Source of the DNA: Lycocorax pyrrhopterus obiensis
Taxonomy: Eukaryota > Chordata > Aves > Passeriformes > Paradisaeidae
Direction of reading: 5' to 3'
NCBI GenBank assembly: GCA_014706295.1
Contig: JACSVZ010000041.1
Coordinates: 372,001-436,000, forward strand
Length of the DNA stretch: 64,000 bases
Made by a program: the position numbers and the translations under genes. How positions within the stretch are numbered: position 1 is the stretch's first letter; each line of letters opens with the position of its first letter. This document shows positions 1 through 12,700 of the stretch, in pieces. The notes under the pieces were generated by a model. That model did not search any database. It had not been told where the DNA came from and saw only the letters and a program-made list of their open reading frames with translations.

Positions 1-912
1 TTTAACAATTTTGGCAAAGAAATAATTCTGTAGAAAGCCAGAAGAGACCATTACAAGGAGTGTTAGAACTGTTCCTAAGGAGCACAGCAGTCCCTGCAAG
101 GAACCCCTTGGCTCCGGTGTTTTTAAGCAGAGCCCTAAGTTCAGCTGGGGATGAGCTGTACTGCAGCCAAGAGACAACCAGGAGGTGAGAGAGCTCCTGC
201 TTTGGCTTTGGGTGCCTGCCTGGTGCCCTTCCAGTCTGCCAGCCTTGACCTTCAGCCAGAGGCTGCCGAGTGTGGGCTGTTGGAGACCGGCAGCTGTGCT
301 TGGCTGGTTCACTTTGGTGGATAAATCAGAGTGGATCCCTTTTGGGAAAAGAGAGTTCCTAAGTGGTCTGGCTGCTGAATGTACTTACGGGGAATTGCCC
401 TGAACTGTGATCACTACCAAAAACTAGAGGGATAAATGGCGCCTCGAGTGCTTGTTAGTGTGAACACAGCGATGATGCTGTGAGGAGGGCATAGGAGAGA
501 GATGCGCCACACTCTCAGGGGGGATTAGCCTTTGAACCTGGCTTTCTTCTGTTCAGTTCTAAAAATATTTCTTTAGGTATCTCTAATGCTTGAATACTCT
601 GGCCTGGAAAAGTAAATAGAAGGGTCACTGTAAAGAGAAATGTCTGTGAAACTGGAAATGGAATGTGGGATCCAAGTGCTATCTAATTAACTAGAAGTTT
701 GCTTGGGGCATAAGTTACTGCTTTTATTCTATTTCTCCCCCATTCTTCAGTCATTTTCACTTATTTGTACTTTCTAGCTGCCATTTTGACTCTGTAGTCT
801 GTAGCCCAGCCACAGGAGTGTTTCCCTCCTGGTGCAGCCCTGCGCTTCCCTTGGTCTCACGGTGCGGCACAGCCGGAGCCAAGGGTTAATCAATACTGGG
901 TTTTCTTCACAG
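1..912 (+). other. ZMAT4: ZMAT4 intron (3' part)
   Basis: This is non-coding sequence upstream of the zinc-finger exon. It ends in a splice acceptor with a T/C-rich stretch and AG at 911-912. I see no repeat, RNA gene or convincing reading frame in it. Confidence 0.7.
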
Positions 913-1009
913 GCCTGAAGCGCAGCTACACCTGCAACATCTGCAGCGTCACCCTGAACTCCATAGAGCAGTACCATGCACACCTGAAGGGCTCCAAACA
1001 CCAGACCAA
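913..1009 (+). CDS. ZMAT4: ZMAT4 penultimate coding exon: last matrin-type zinc finger
   Basis: This 97-nt exon is bounded by AG (911-912) and GT (1010-1011). It starts with the last two bases of a Gly codon, then encodes [10 protein letters not shown] and a U1/matrin-type finger of the form CX2CX12HX5H, ending in GSKHQT with two bases of an Asn codon. The spliced end joins in frame to the exon at 6289. ZMAT4 is a nuclear protein with several matrin-type fingers of the kind that bind double-stranded RNA; its exact role is poorly known. Only the C-terminal finger is in this window, and the earlier exons lie to the left. The ZMAT4 assignment rests on the finger, the short NLKNQ tail and the neighbouring TCIM and IDO2. 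The ZNF385/ZNF346 relatives are the main alternative. Confidence 0.9.
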
Positions 1010-4000
1010 GTGAGTATCATTGTGCTTCTCCCAGTGTCTGTGTCTGCCAAGATGGAATTGTCTGTAGCAGTGCTTTGCATCCAACTCCCTGTCAGCAGAG
1101 GAGCACTGGGGGGCTGTGCTCTGGTTGCTGTGAAAACACAGGTACCAGAGGCACCTCCAGGTTGAGGAATGCAGGGCCAAACCCACGTGGGCTTCCTGGA
1201 GTCCCACTGGTTTGTGGTTAATGATACTGAGTTTGCAGCTTCTTTCATGTGTGAAACCTCAGAAAAGACACCATGAGCCTAAGGAGATTAGGTGTTTCCC
1301 AGTGAAACAGTTTTTGCTGTGATTTAGAGTAATTATGCATTACCCAGCTCTGAGAACTGGGGGGAGTCTGCTCTGTCAATTACTACAAATTATTAAAATG
1401 AAGTGATGGAGATACATGATACCAGAGACTAGATTAATGAACTAATTGCTCTTAATGCACTTACATGGGAGCTTTGGGAACCATTTCAGGCTGAATCACT
1501 TGGAACTGCCCAGATTAGGGGAGGAATATAAAGGGATATACCTGAAGTGCTTCAGGTAGCTTTGAGGACAGTCTGAAAAGTGAGCAGGATGAGCAGAACT
1601 AGCAATGACTGCTAATGGCTCATTTTGCTTAAGCCAGCAAAGGATAAACCCAGCCCTTCCCCAGCTGATGTCACGCCTTCACAGATTCCTGGTGTTATTC
1701 AAGTTAGCTCTATCCTATTTATTCAGGGAGCATTCTCATGTCTTCCAGATGTAGTGATCCAGCACACCTGCCAGCGTAGGTGTGTTGTGGAGCAGTGGGC
1801 TGGGGCCAAGTGAGTGAGGCAGCTGAGGTTTTGGGCTATGCCACGAGCAATCTGTGACCTTTGCTGCCTCCATCGCCTGCTCTTCGGCACATCTCCCTGA
1901 TGGGGGATCCCTGCCCAGCCAGGTTGTGTGGGAACACTGGGTCGGGATCCATACCCAGCGCAACTAATTCCCACTGCTGGAAAATAGAGCTGGGAGCTCT
2001 TCCTCTTGAAAACCTGGAATGACAGCATCTGTGCTATGCTGCCCGGGCCCAGAGCTGTAATTTATCCTTCCCTTGCCAGTCCTTCCAAGTCTTTATGATT
2101 ATTGCTGTGGTTGCTGTTGGTATTATTGTGAAGGATAAAGGAGTTTATCTCAAACCAGAGCAGCCTCATGGACGGGAGATAGAGATGTGCAGAAAGATGT
2201 GTCACCAGTTCCCCAGACCAGAAGGGTGCCTGGTCCTCTGGGTTGTCCCCACACCTTCTGCTCTGTCGTGCAGTCTCCTACAATTAGCAGAGATTAAGAA
2301 ATCTTAATTTCTAGTGCTGCGAATTAACACCTTGGGAAGTTAATCATGCTTTGACTGTTGTAGGAGTGACCGATGACACGCATGCCCTGGGCTCAGCCCG
2401 TTCCCAGTGCAAAGGAATGTGCTGGGCGGCACAAACAACAGATTTTGGCAGGGCTGCATCTATGTTTCTCTAGCTTTTCCAAGCATTTACCTCTTCTATA
2501 TGAAGAAAGGGACTTTGGAAATCCAGACCTGGTCCTTTGCCGGGTTTCAACAGTGGTGATGTCCCACTGGGTCATCGCAGCACCGTGGCTCCCCTGCCCC
2601 TCCCGTGCTGGGGGGCAGGTGAGGATCGTCCCCTGCTCATTCCAGCCAGTGTTCTCCCACTGGTTTCTGCTGTTCTCATTATTGTTGGTTACTGTCAAGA
2701 CTGTCCTCTGCCTCATAACTCGGGCTGAAGCCACTGGGCTGCAGTTGCCAAGGCAACAAAACATTTTATGTAGCTGTCATACTTCATATAGTTAAAGACT
2801 AAACAAACCTGAAGAAGAGGGCAGCAGTTTGTGAAGGACAAGGATGAAGGGATACAGGGATTTTGTTCTAGGACATGTGAACAGGGAACAGTGATTGCAG
2901 GATGGAAGCTGATACCACCTGAAAAATACTAGGCAGATGAGTTTCCTGGAAAGCTGCTTCAGGAGAGAAGAACTTTTATGAGGAATGAGCTGCATTGTGG
3001 TTATTTATTACTGTTCCTGAGAGCTCTGCAGAGAGCACCACGCTGAGAGCCCCAGTTAGAGCTGCCTTAAATAACCCACCATACACACTGTGAGCCTGGC
3101 AGCTGTGTTAACCAGGACCCTGGCACTGCCCCGTGAAGGGCTGGGGGTCCTGGGGCTCCGTGGGCAGCACACAATTTGAGGGTTGTACCCTGCAGCTGAG
3201 CTGCTCTTCCTTGAGTAGTCTGGCCAGGAGAGATGAACCATTCAAAGGAACTCCAGCGGCTACCCCGAATGCTTCTGCCTGTATTTGTTTGGACCAGAAG
3301 AAGGGGAAAATAGGGCTTAGGGAGGAAGCTGGAAGTGTCTTGGCTGGTATTTTGGTGTTGAGTAAAAGATGCAGGAAGAGGGAGCTAATACTGAGCCAGT
3401 CCTTGTCCCTCCAGCCTGTGCATACACAAAGCAGATGTAACTGCCAGCTCCCATTTTTTTCTCCAAGGTGCAGGTACTTGAGCTTAATTTGAAAATTAAG
3501 GTTAAATGCAGCATTGGATGCATGGGGAGTGCAGGGCTCAGCTCAGGCTCTGGTGGGTGATGCCGCTGGCTGTGGGCACGTGCTGGCACGGAGCAAGTTT
3601 TGGAATGTGGATGGACTCTGGAACATCTGCAGCGGGGAGGAGCACTAAACCTTTAATTAGGGATTTGTGAACTGTGTAGAGATGATTGAGTCATTGTTTG
3701 ACTTGCTTTCCAGAAATAGATGAGGGCTTTTTTAATCTCCTCTCTCCTTCCCTCCTCCCCCCATGAAGCACAGAGAAGCAGCGCTGGGCAGGGTGCCAGG
3801 GAGGGGCCAGTGCCCACTTTGGCTGAACCATGGTGGGCCCCAACAGCTCCTTCCTATAGGGACCAGCAGCAGCCAAAATCCCAGTTGAGGATGTTACTTC
3901 AGAGAGATTGGGACAGAGGCACATGCCAGCCTTGCTCCTCACTGTTCGCCACGGGCTGGCAGAAGCAAAACCTCCCTCTTTTCTGCTTTATGCAAACTGC

Positions 4001-4403
4001 GAAGATGAAAAATCACTGCTCAAAGTGGTTTGCAACAAACAACAGGGATTAAAGTCCCAGATAGTTGTGAAAGGAGACAGGATATTCAGTTTCTGGGGTC
4101 AAAGCAATGCTTGTGCAGAATGTTGCCCTGGGGCTTTGCAAAAAGCACTTCCTGAGGAGGGGTTGGGGAGAGGCTGGGAACAGGTGCTGGGTCATCACTG
4201 CGGCCTGGAGAAAATAGCTGCCTTTAGGGAAGATACTCCAGAGGGCCTGGATCTGGGTCTGAAGTACCTCCTCTGGGCATGTGGGTAGAAGGACCAGAGG
4301 TGCTTTTCGCAGAGCAGAGAGCCCAGACCCACATTTGGGGTGAGTATCATCCCTGGGCAGCTGTGGGTCTGTCAGATGCTGCAATAATGTGCCGGAGAGC
4401 GAA

Positions 4404-4437
4404 AGCTGAGAGCTGAGAGCTGTGAGCTGAGAGCTGT
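4404..4437. repeat. Short tandem repeat, AGCTGAG-like unit
   Basis: About five imperfect copies of a 7-base unit (AGCTGAG/AGCTGTG) lie head to tail in the last ZMAT4 intron. Confidence 0.75.
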
Positions 4438-4617
4438 CCTCCGCTGCTCAGGCTGTCAGCGACGGAAGGCTGAGATCCAGCCCTAGTAATTAAGAGTCTG
4501 ACTGTGTGGGGATAACGATTCCCACTTCCATAAAGAAGAATTTTATCTTCTCGCCTTCATTTTGTCTCTTTGATCAGCCAGACCTCTCTGCCACATCTAG
4601 AGCTCACAAATGTGTTT

Positions 4618-4658
4618 AGGGTTTTATAACTACTATTCAGGGTTTTATAACTACTCAT
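4618..4658. repeat. 21-bp direct duplication
   Basis: Two adjacent copies of a 21-base unit begin AGGGTTTTATAACTACT. The first 17 bases are identical in both, which suggests a recent local duplication in the intron. Confidence 0.8.
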
Positions 4659-6288
4659 TTACACTTTCATAGATGCTAATACACGTAAGGGTTTCCCTTT
4701 CAGACTCAGGCTTCCTGGTTAATTTCAGGATTTTTGCAGTGAGGGGACCCAATCCTGCAGCCATCATTGGGGTAAAACCAATTCAGTGGTCAGAATTAAT
4801 TCTGAGGGGTTAAGAATGGTCACGTCCAGTAGGGGAGGTGGCTCTGCAGCCCTTCCTGCACAACTCTTAGCCTTGACTTTGGGCTGCACCCTGTGGAAGC
4901 CCAGATGGTTGATGTCCTGCTGAGGAGCAGAGACAGCGAGCTTGGGCCTGAGCAGGCTCTTTCCTCTTTTCTTTTTTATTTTCAGGCTGAGAACACAGAT
5001 GTCTAATTGGAAGAGGGTATTTATCAACATAAGCTGCATGGCTATTCAGGACTGAGCTAATCAAAATATTGTAAATATCGTGCCTGGAGAAATGTCACCC
5101 TTTCCTGTGGTTGCGTTTACATCGCTTTTCCCGTCTATTTAAGAAAGTGTGAACAAATATTGACAGCCTGTTGTGGCTGAAGCACGTCCCAGGATCTGCG
5201 TGTCTGGCGCAGCCAACACATGGGTGGCTGCAGGGAAGGCTCTGGGGCTGCCTGGCCCAGCTCCGCTAGGGTCAGATTTAGTGCCAAGTGTTATTTCTGT
5301 TTCTCCTGGATGTTTCCAGCCCTGTCCCCAGTGCCAGAAGGTTGAGCTCCTCCTGCACATCCTCACTGAGAATGAAGGCGTTCTTTGATACAAGATTTCC
5401 ACTAAATTTCTGGAAATTAGAGTAAATGAGTTGTGTCGTGCACTTTACACCCAAGCCAAATGATTTTGTTCTTACCTTGGTGGCTGCAGTAACACTAACA
5501 CTTGATAATGGTAACATTTCAATGTGCTTTTCGTAATATATAGTGGCTTATGCCTAAAGAAGCCTTTAGAGCAGTAACAACTCCAGAAGATGAGTAGTTA
5601 CAAAAGGTAGATGGAATTGATAGGCATTTTAATTTGTCATAGTTTCAGTTCCAGAGAGCAGCTGAATAATTACATTGCCTGTGAAGAGAATGTAATACTT
5701 CCCCTCATTATAGATCTAAATTGCCTCCCTTCCCTTTTAATGTAAGTGAAAATAAAGATATCTCTGATATCTTCTGTTTTGATCATAATTTGAAAGCCCC
5801 AGAACGGCCCATACAGCATTGTGTTGTGGTGTTGGATGTACGGATTAATTATTTTAATGTAAAACCTAAACATTAGGCTAATTGCTCAAAGCACAAACCT
5901 GAGCTTGCCAACGCCAATTCCAGTGAGGAATTCCTCATCAGCTGAGCTGTGCTGGGCCATGGAGGAGGCGAGTTGGGCAGGATTTGTGAGGCTCTTAAAT
6001 TCAAATTGAGGACCTAAAGAAAGGAGACTTTTTCCAAATTTCTATGGTGTTTTTCTTTCATAAAATACAAGACTGTCCTTAAAATTGTAAATATGCTTTA
6101 GGTAGAAAGAGTTTATTTATATATATTTTTTAGAATGGAAGTCTCCTGGTGGCTCACATAGAACATTCCTTTAGTCATTCTGTGGAGAGCTGCAGATTTT
6201 CCCAGTGCCAGGTCCCCAGGCAGAGCTCTGGAGTGGAACGGGAGCCACCAGGATGGAGCCTGACTTGGGCTTCGTTTCTGTCTTGCAG

Positions 6289-6304
6289 CCTGAAGAACCA
6301 ATAG
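6289..6304 (+). CDS. ZMAT4: ZMAT4 terminal coding exon
   Basis: Only 16 nt of coding sequence follow the acceptor AG at 6287-6288. The first C completes the Asn codon begun at 1008-1009, then come LKN and Q and the stop TAG at 6302-6304. The protein therefore ends ...HQTNLKNQ. The very short terminal exon was recognised from the splice phase and the C-terminus known for ZMAT4. It is too short to be found as an ORF. Confidence 0.88.
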
Positions 6305-6735
6305 TAGCTCGTCAGTGGAGAACAGGACAAGCACTAACGCTGCTTCTGTGGAGGGGAGCGGGTCAGCAGGAGAGGAGGCTTTCTTGGACAGTGATCCTGT
6401 GTGGATTCAATAATTAACATGTAACTAACCTTCGCTTTGGACAAATACATGGATTTTTTTTTTTAATTTTGTGGTGAGTTAAAATATTTCGATGGATTTT
6501 TTTACCCTTTCAAGACAATATTTATTCAGCACAGAGTCTAGAGTATGATAACTATCCTGTAAATACAGCACTTACTCATCAGTCATCTTCAGGGACAGTG
6601 GAAACAAACTATTTTACTTTTTCATATTTATTCTTAGATTTCTCTCAAGAGTATAAGATTATTCTACTACATTATCCATGATAGTGATGTAATCAGTCTT
6701 CAATCAGAAATAAACACACTTTCTTCACCTTCTCC
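6305..6735 (+). other. ZMAT4: ZMAT4 3'UTR
   Basis: This is the untranslated region from the stop to just beyond the first good poly(A) signal. It is A/T-rich and includes a T-run at about 6453. Its extent is inferred; a longer 3'UTR using signals further right is possible. Confidence 0.55.
6709..6714 (+). terminator. ZMAT4: ZMAT4 poly(A) signal AATAAA
   Basis: This is a canonical AATAAA about 405 nt after the stop. It is followed within 40 nt by a T/GT-rich stretch (TGGTTTGTGTC), the usual downstream element. Confidence 0.6.
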
Positions 6736-9700
6736 AGCATGGTTTGTGTCAACACATAAAGAGCAACAGCAGTGAATCGTGGGGATTGTGTAATGGATGA
6801 GTTTCTTCCTTCCCTCTTTGTCTCTAGAGAAACAAATGGTTCCATGAGTAAAGAACACTAAAAAGAAAGTATGAATTCTCTTTCCTGCTGGTAGGATTCC
6901 TGCAGGCTCAACAGAAGCTGTTTGCTTTATTGACTTTGCTGCAAGCCTGAGGCCGGACGCTGCTCTGCACACCAGCTGTTTCTGGGAGACACAGTCCTCC
7001 TGGAGAGCTGCAGGAAGCACGGTGGGACCAGAGCCATGGCACAGGCTGAGCTGGCCAGGCCATCCCACACAGGTAAGGCTGGTTGCCTGTGCACCTGCAG
7101 GGAGGCAGTGGAGAGGCAGCGGAGACACGGAGTTATCCCTGCACTGAGTCCAGCTCTGACTCTGCACCAGCCAGCAGCAGCTCGCTCCCTCTGCCTGGTT
7201 TGGGGATCTGAGCAGAGAGAAGGAGCCGAGTCGGAGGAGAGGCCTTCACTGTTCTGCATCCCAGGGGCTGCCCAGAGCTCCCCTGGCCAGCAGCCTCAGC
7301 CCCCTGGGCTGTACTTGAGCCTCCAGTCCTGTGAAGGGACAGCTCAGGCATGCTGCAGCATCACCTCTTTCACTCTGTGGGGACAGTTAGAGCCACTGCA
7401 GAAGCTCTGTGTGATTAATTTGTGCTCTTGCATCGATGCCTTTCATGTGTGGAGGAGAATGGGTTTTTCACAGATGAGTAAACATCTCCTTGGGTTTCAT
7501 AGCTGTGGGGCGGTTTCATTTATTGTGTTTTGGGTAATAACACAAGCCGCCAGTGTTCCTGAAGCTAAACTGCCTCTTTACAGAGAGAATGATTTACAGA
7601 AATAGGGCACATCAGTCATGTGGGTTCAAGCCTGACTTCTCTGAGCCTTCTTTCCCCAAAGGAACCCTCCCCCAAGCAGCATCCAGGGTGCTGCAGAGGC
7701 GTTTTTGTCAGGAGAAAAACCCAAAAATCTTCTGTGTGCTCTAGTAATCACTACAAGCTAATTGCAGCAAATTAATTACTGCGCAAACACAATTTCTTTC
7801 CCCAGGCAGGTGTGAAGACAGCTCTGCAGTGAGCTGGGTTGGACCCAGCCTCCGCTCCCAGCCCATGCTGGGCTGGCTGTTCTCCCCTGGGTCTCCAGCC
7901 TGGCCTAGAGTTGGTGGCACTCTGGCAGCTCTCAGGTAGATGTTGTTTCTCGTGGCACTGCAGAGCAGGAGGGGCAGCGCTGCTGACGGGATTCCCACAT
8001 CCCACCCCACACCACCCAGCCCTGGTGAGCGAGAGGCAGCTGAGGTGCCCCATCACATCCCCCTGTCTCTCCAACTTCTGCCTGGAGTGACAGAGCAGTG
8101 CAATATTTCCATTTGTTGCTGATATTGTCCTGGTCCAGTCAATCAGACTTTGGTCCCTAAATCCTTCTAATCTCTTGCTTTTCCTAAGTTCATTAGGCCT
8201 TCAAAGCAAGACATAAAAAGACAAATCTCCTCATGGCAAGTCAGTGATCCCTGTAGAAGTGCCGCCAGATCTCTGATGTCAAGCCTGGTCCAATGACCCC
8301 AGGCTGAAACATGTGAGTAGCTGTATTAGAGAACTTTGACAATGGTTCAGTGCAACCATTGCGTCCCCCATGGTTACTTTAAACTGAAGGGTGAAAACAT
8401 TTGTGTATATTTTCTTAAGTAATAAAAAAAAATGAGAAACACATTCAGCATTTTTTATGCAGAACATCTATACGTAACAATTTGATTTTGTCTTTTCTGG
8501 CCAAATGTTTTTCTGGCTTAAAATTCTGTGCCAGATAGTCTGTAAAGAAAGTAAATCTCAATAATTTATCATCAGTCTGGTTGGGTCTCTCCCCAGACTC
8601 ACTTTACAGACAGTGCTGACTGGAATACTGGTGGCACTGGGAGACAGCTGCAAATGTGACTGCCAACACTGAAACTGTAATGTTTTAGATGTGTTTCATT
8701 ACTGTTTGTAGCCCATACTAATGCAGCTCTCTAGGTTCTGGTGCGAGTGTGTCAGGGTGTGTTTCAGGGGCAGGACACTGACTTTCAGTGGTGTTTTATG
8801 CTCAGACACAGCTCAACACAAACAATACGTGGTTTTATCTGGCTCCTTGTGTGGAGGCAATGGAGCTCTATGGCAACAGGGTGTAACGTGAGGCTGCCCT
8901 GAGACATGCAGCTTCATGCGGAGATTAATCATGGGAGAAGAATGCTCCTGGTACGTAAGTGGTGCTTCCTTTGTTAAATTCCTATTGCATCAACTTAATT
9001 AGCAAATCCTGGCCTTTAAAACCACCTTCCATAATCTTCAAATTAAGTATGTGGAAGTCTGATTCTTCCTCTGGGCTGTGCTGGCAGCTTCTTGCACCTG
9101 TCTGAGGTCATTGACCTGACCAGCTGCCAGCCCTCTCCCAAAGCAAGAGGCTGGGGGGAATCCCCAGGGCTGGAGCAAGTCTGGAGATGAGCAGGACCCA
9201 CGTTTGAGATCTCAAGGGAGAGGGCAGATGTTCATTAACACTGCAGTGTGTTCCCTGCTGAAGTTACTGCACTGGGCTCAAGTGTGAGACTTCATGAAAA
9301 ATTTTGTAGTGGGCCACTGCTCCCTAATCGAGCCCTGTCGCCCACTTGCAGGTCTCTGACAAAAGCCTTTGTCTAACATGTTTTTAATCAGTGTGTGCAT
9401 TTCAATTTGCATATTAATAGCAAGGAGCTGTTATTACAGCTGCTGTTGATGAGATGGTGTCAAGCCCATCTTCCCATCCGAGGAAAGAAAGGAACTGCCT
9501 CTATTATGTAAAGAATGACATTGGCAGAAAACATGTCTGAGGATCGTCCATTCTTTGTCTTTATCTTCCTTTATCTCTGCCTTTATTTTGCTCTTAATGG
9601 CTCATATGGATGCATTCATTAAACTTCTTTTTTTCCCTTAGGACAAGGATCATTTAACAGGAGACTAGGACAGGATTTTGTGCCTGTTGTGACAGCTCCA

Positions 9701-12700
9701 AGCTAAATACAGCAGTTTTGTTCAGTGTTTTTGACTTGTAAAATGGCAAAAGGTGGCCCTGCTCTGGGAGCCATTTTTTGCAGCTGACCCAGAAGAATAA
9801 TTAACATGCTGTAATGAACCATGGCGCTGCTTGCTCTCCAGGTTCCAGCCTTTCACAGCTCCACAGGTGTTGGCTTCACCATCCCTCTTGGTGCCAGAGG
9901 CTGGGCCACGGTGGTGCCGATGGCACAGGAGGCAGATGGAGCACGGCTGCTGTTCCACAGAGGATGCACAGGAGGAATGGGATGAGAGAGAGCTCGTGGA
10001 ATGGCTCAGAGCAAACCCTGAGTAAAGGAGAACTACAGAAATAGAAAACGCAAAGAAAAAACCCTGAGGAAAAAGCACTGCCCTCCAGCCCAGCTCCACG
10101 AAAGGAGCTGGAGGAAGAGCAAGCCCTGCTGCAGCGAGGGGAGTGCTGCGCACACACGTTTATTAAGAACAGTGCTGTCTGTCCAGAGTCCAGCTGACAT
10201 CATGCACCTCAAAACCACGGGAGTGGTATCTCGATTGCTGCCACCATGGCTCACTTTCTAATGCAGATTTCCAGATCAGTGGTGCAGTGATGCATTAAAA
10301 TGGATCTCAGCAAAAAGGCAAAGCTAATGATAAAAACCCCAAACAATTCCCCTCACTCTCTTGTCCTGAGCATTTATGGCCACTGACCAGTAAGTGCCTG
10401 CAGGCTCTGGAAACAGGAAGGGGAAATCAGTCTCTGCTCTTGTGCCCAAAGGTTGTTTTCCTCTCCAAATACCCTGCCTGCAGCCTCTCCCTGGCACAGC
10501 TCAGGTGGTTGCTTCAACCTTCTAATTAGTTCTATGTAATTTACTATTAGTGTTGTAGTAGTGAGGATCTAAGGCTATAGGATAATTAGGTTTATAGTGA
10601 AATTAGAGTATCCAATAGATTTAGAGACCAGACAGGCTTTAGGGCAACAGATTCTTCTTTGGATCTGGAATAGGAACAACAAGCTTCCAGCTAGATCTAG
10701 ACTAGAAAAAAATTCAGCTTCAATTTAACGTAATTATGGCAACAAATTGGACAGTTTGGGGGAAAAGGTAGTAAGTCCCTGTAAAATTAAGTAGTATAAA
10801 CCTAATTTATTATTTCAAATTCGGGAAGTTTAAATGGTGTTACAATCATCACCTAATTTCACAGGGTTTGAAATAAATTTGTTGTTTTGCACTGGACAGA
10901 AAGTTGGAACTGCCAGTTGCCAGCTGCGATTGCACATGTTGTGGGTTGTGTTTGGGGGTTTGTTCAAGCCTCTGTTGCCATTCAGCGTCATGCATTTGTA
11001 CGTGAAAATGCCCAGCGTGGTGATTTCTGTTCTGAGAACAGGATATTTGTGTCTGTGCCAGTTCTAAAGCGAGCACAAACATAGACATGCATTGCAATAG
11101 GAATGTTAAAAATAAATTATTTTAAACTGTGCTATATAGTTGGATTAATTTTGGGTTTTCGAGGATTTATTTCAGTTGCGTCTCTTTTCCCCCAGCCAAA
11201 CCCTGTTCACCTCAGGCTCTGGCACAGCGGGATGCCTGTTTGGGTCACACCAGTCTTTCCCTCTCCCACCTGCTTCTCTCTGAGGTTTCCTCTTAACACG
11301 GGAGCCCATATCCCCTGCATCCACCCCAGCTCTGCGGGGAGTGGGAGTGGTGGCTCCTGCAGCGACTGGACCTGCGCAGGGCTGGCAGCCACTGCGAGGG
11401 GAGAGGGAAAGCAGTGCTGGGAATAGCAAATGGAGCTCAGGAAATAATCCATCACCCTCTCAGCACTGAGAGCACCGTGGCAAACATGCTGACAGCCCGC
11501 CCGGCCCTTCTTCCCCTCTTTGCCAGTTGCCTCAGTATATTCATGGTGAGAAATAAAGTAATATTTTAAATTCATACACAATGGTTCAGACCCATTTCTC
11601 TGCATAGCAACACCAGGCTCCTGTCCCAGGAGGGGCATTTAGAAAGGCCTCAGAGACATTTAGGAGCATTTTCTCATGGAAGTCAATCTAGAGAACAGCT
11701 CTGGAGCCATTCCGTTTTGGCGGGCTTCAATATATGTGTTTTAAACAGTCAGCCGCTGTGTGAGTTTAATATAAAACATGAGTATTCTATTTAATTAAAC
11801 ACACAGTTAAAGAATATATACAGTTTGCAGAGGGATGCTCTGTGGCTCCTCTGCCCCTCAATGTGTCACCCGGGTACTGCTGTCTGCTTCCTCCGGAGCA
11901 GTGCCCTTGGGGATGACGCTGGTCCCCAGAGCAAGCCCCTCCCCTTCGCTGCTGAGAAGGACCCAAGGCTTATTAAGTCATTTGGCCCCTTGGGAAGATT
12001 TATTCCTGTGACAGAGCACGGATGACGTGGCTCTGCCTGTGCGTTGCTGAGCCTCACACCCCAGCAGGGCACCCCTGAGGGCTGGAGGTGCTGTTATCTC
12101 TGGTGCTGTGTCAGACTGTCTGTCTGGGTCATTAAATATCTCCCGGGTGTTCTCCCCTCAAACTTTTCTTCATTTTTCTTGGCCAGGCAGTTCCTCCCAC
12201 AGTTGCATTTGTACTTTGCACGTTTTTTCACTTGCTGACTTCCAGAGAGCAGCGAAGGCCCCACCTGGGGATCTGCAGAGCGGTCGGCTTAGTCGTGAAA
12301 GACACTGTGGCAATTCAATGTATTGTTGCTGCTGTCATATAGGCAACACAGATGCTGGAGGACACAGGCCCTGAAACTTTGACCCGGATTGGCACCAGGC
12401 AGGGTGATAATGACCCAGCAGGGCTGACAGGAGTGGCTCTTTGCCTGATCTGCTCCAGAGCTGTTGAACTCATTTGTTTCCTGCAGGAAGCAGATTCACT
12501 GCTCTGGCTTCTCCACTGCAACGTGTACCCAGAATGTCCCTGGCCTCTCCAATTCCATTTGATAACCAGCAAAACAGAAATAGTGCTTTTATGCCTCCTG
12601 CATACTAGCTTGGGTGACTTGTGTAAAGAAAACATTAGCCAGAAAATGAATCCAGAGTGCAAAATGTGCTGGGTTTTATGTGCTGTCTGTGCTAGTGTTT

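Larger units (their letters stand above)
1010..6288 (+). other. ZMAT4: ZMAT4 last intron
   Basis: This 5.3-kb intron starts GTGAGT and ends in a T/C-rich acceptor, TCTTGCAG. It holds two short tandem repeats (about 4.40 and 4.62 kb). I see no transposon ends or coding exons. The open frames inside it have no family features. Confidence 0.75.
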
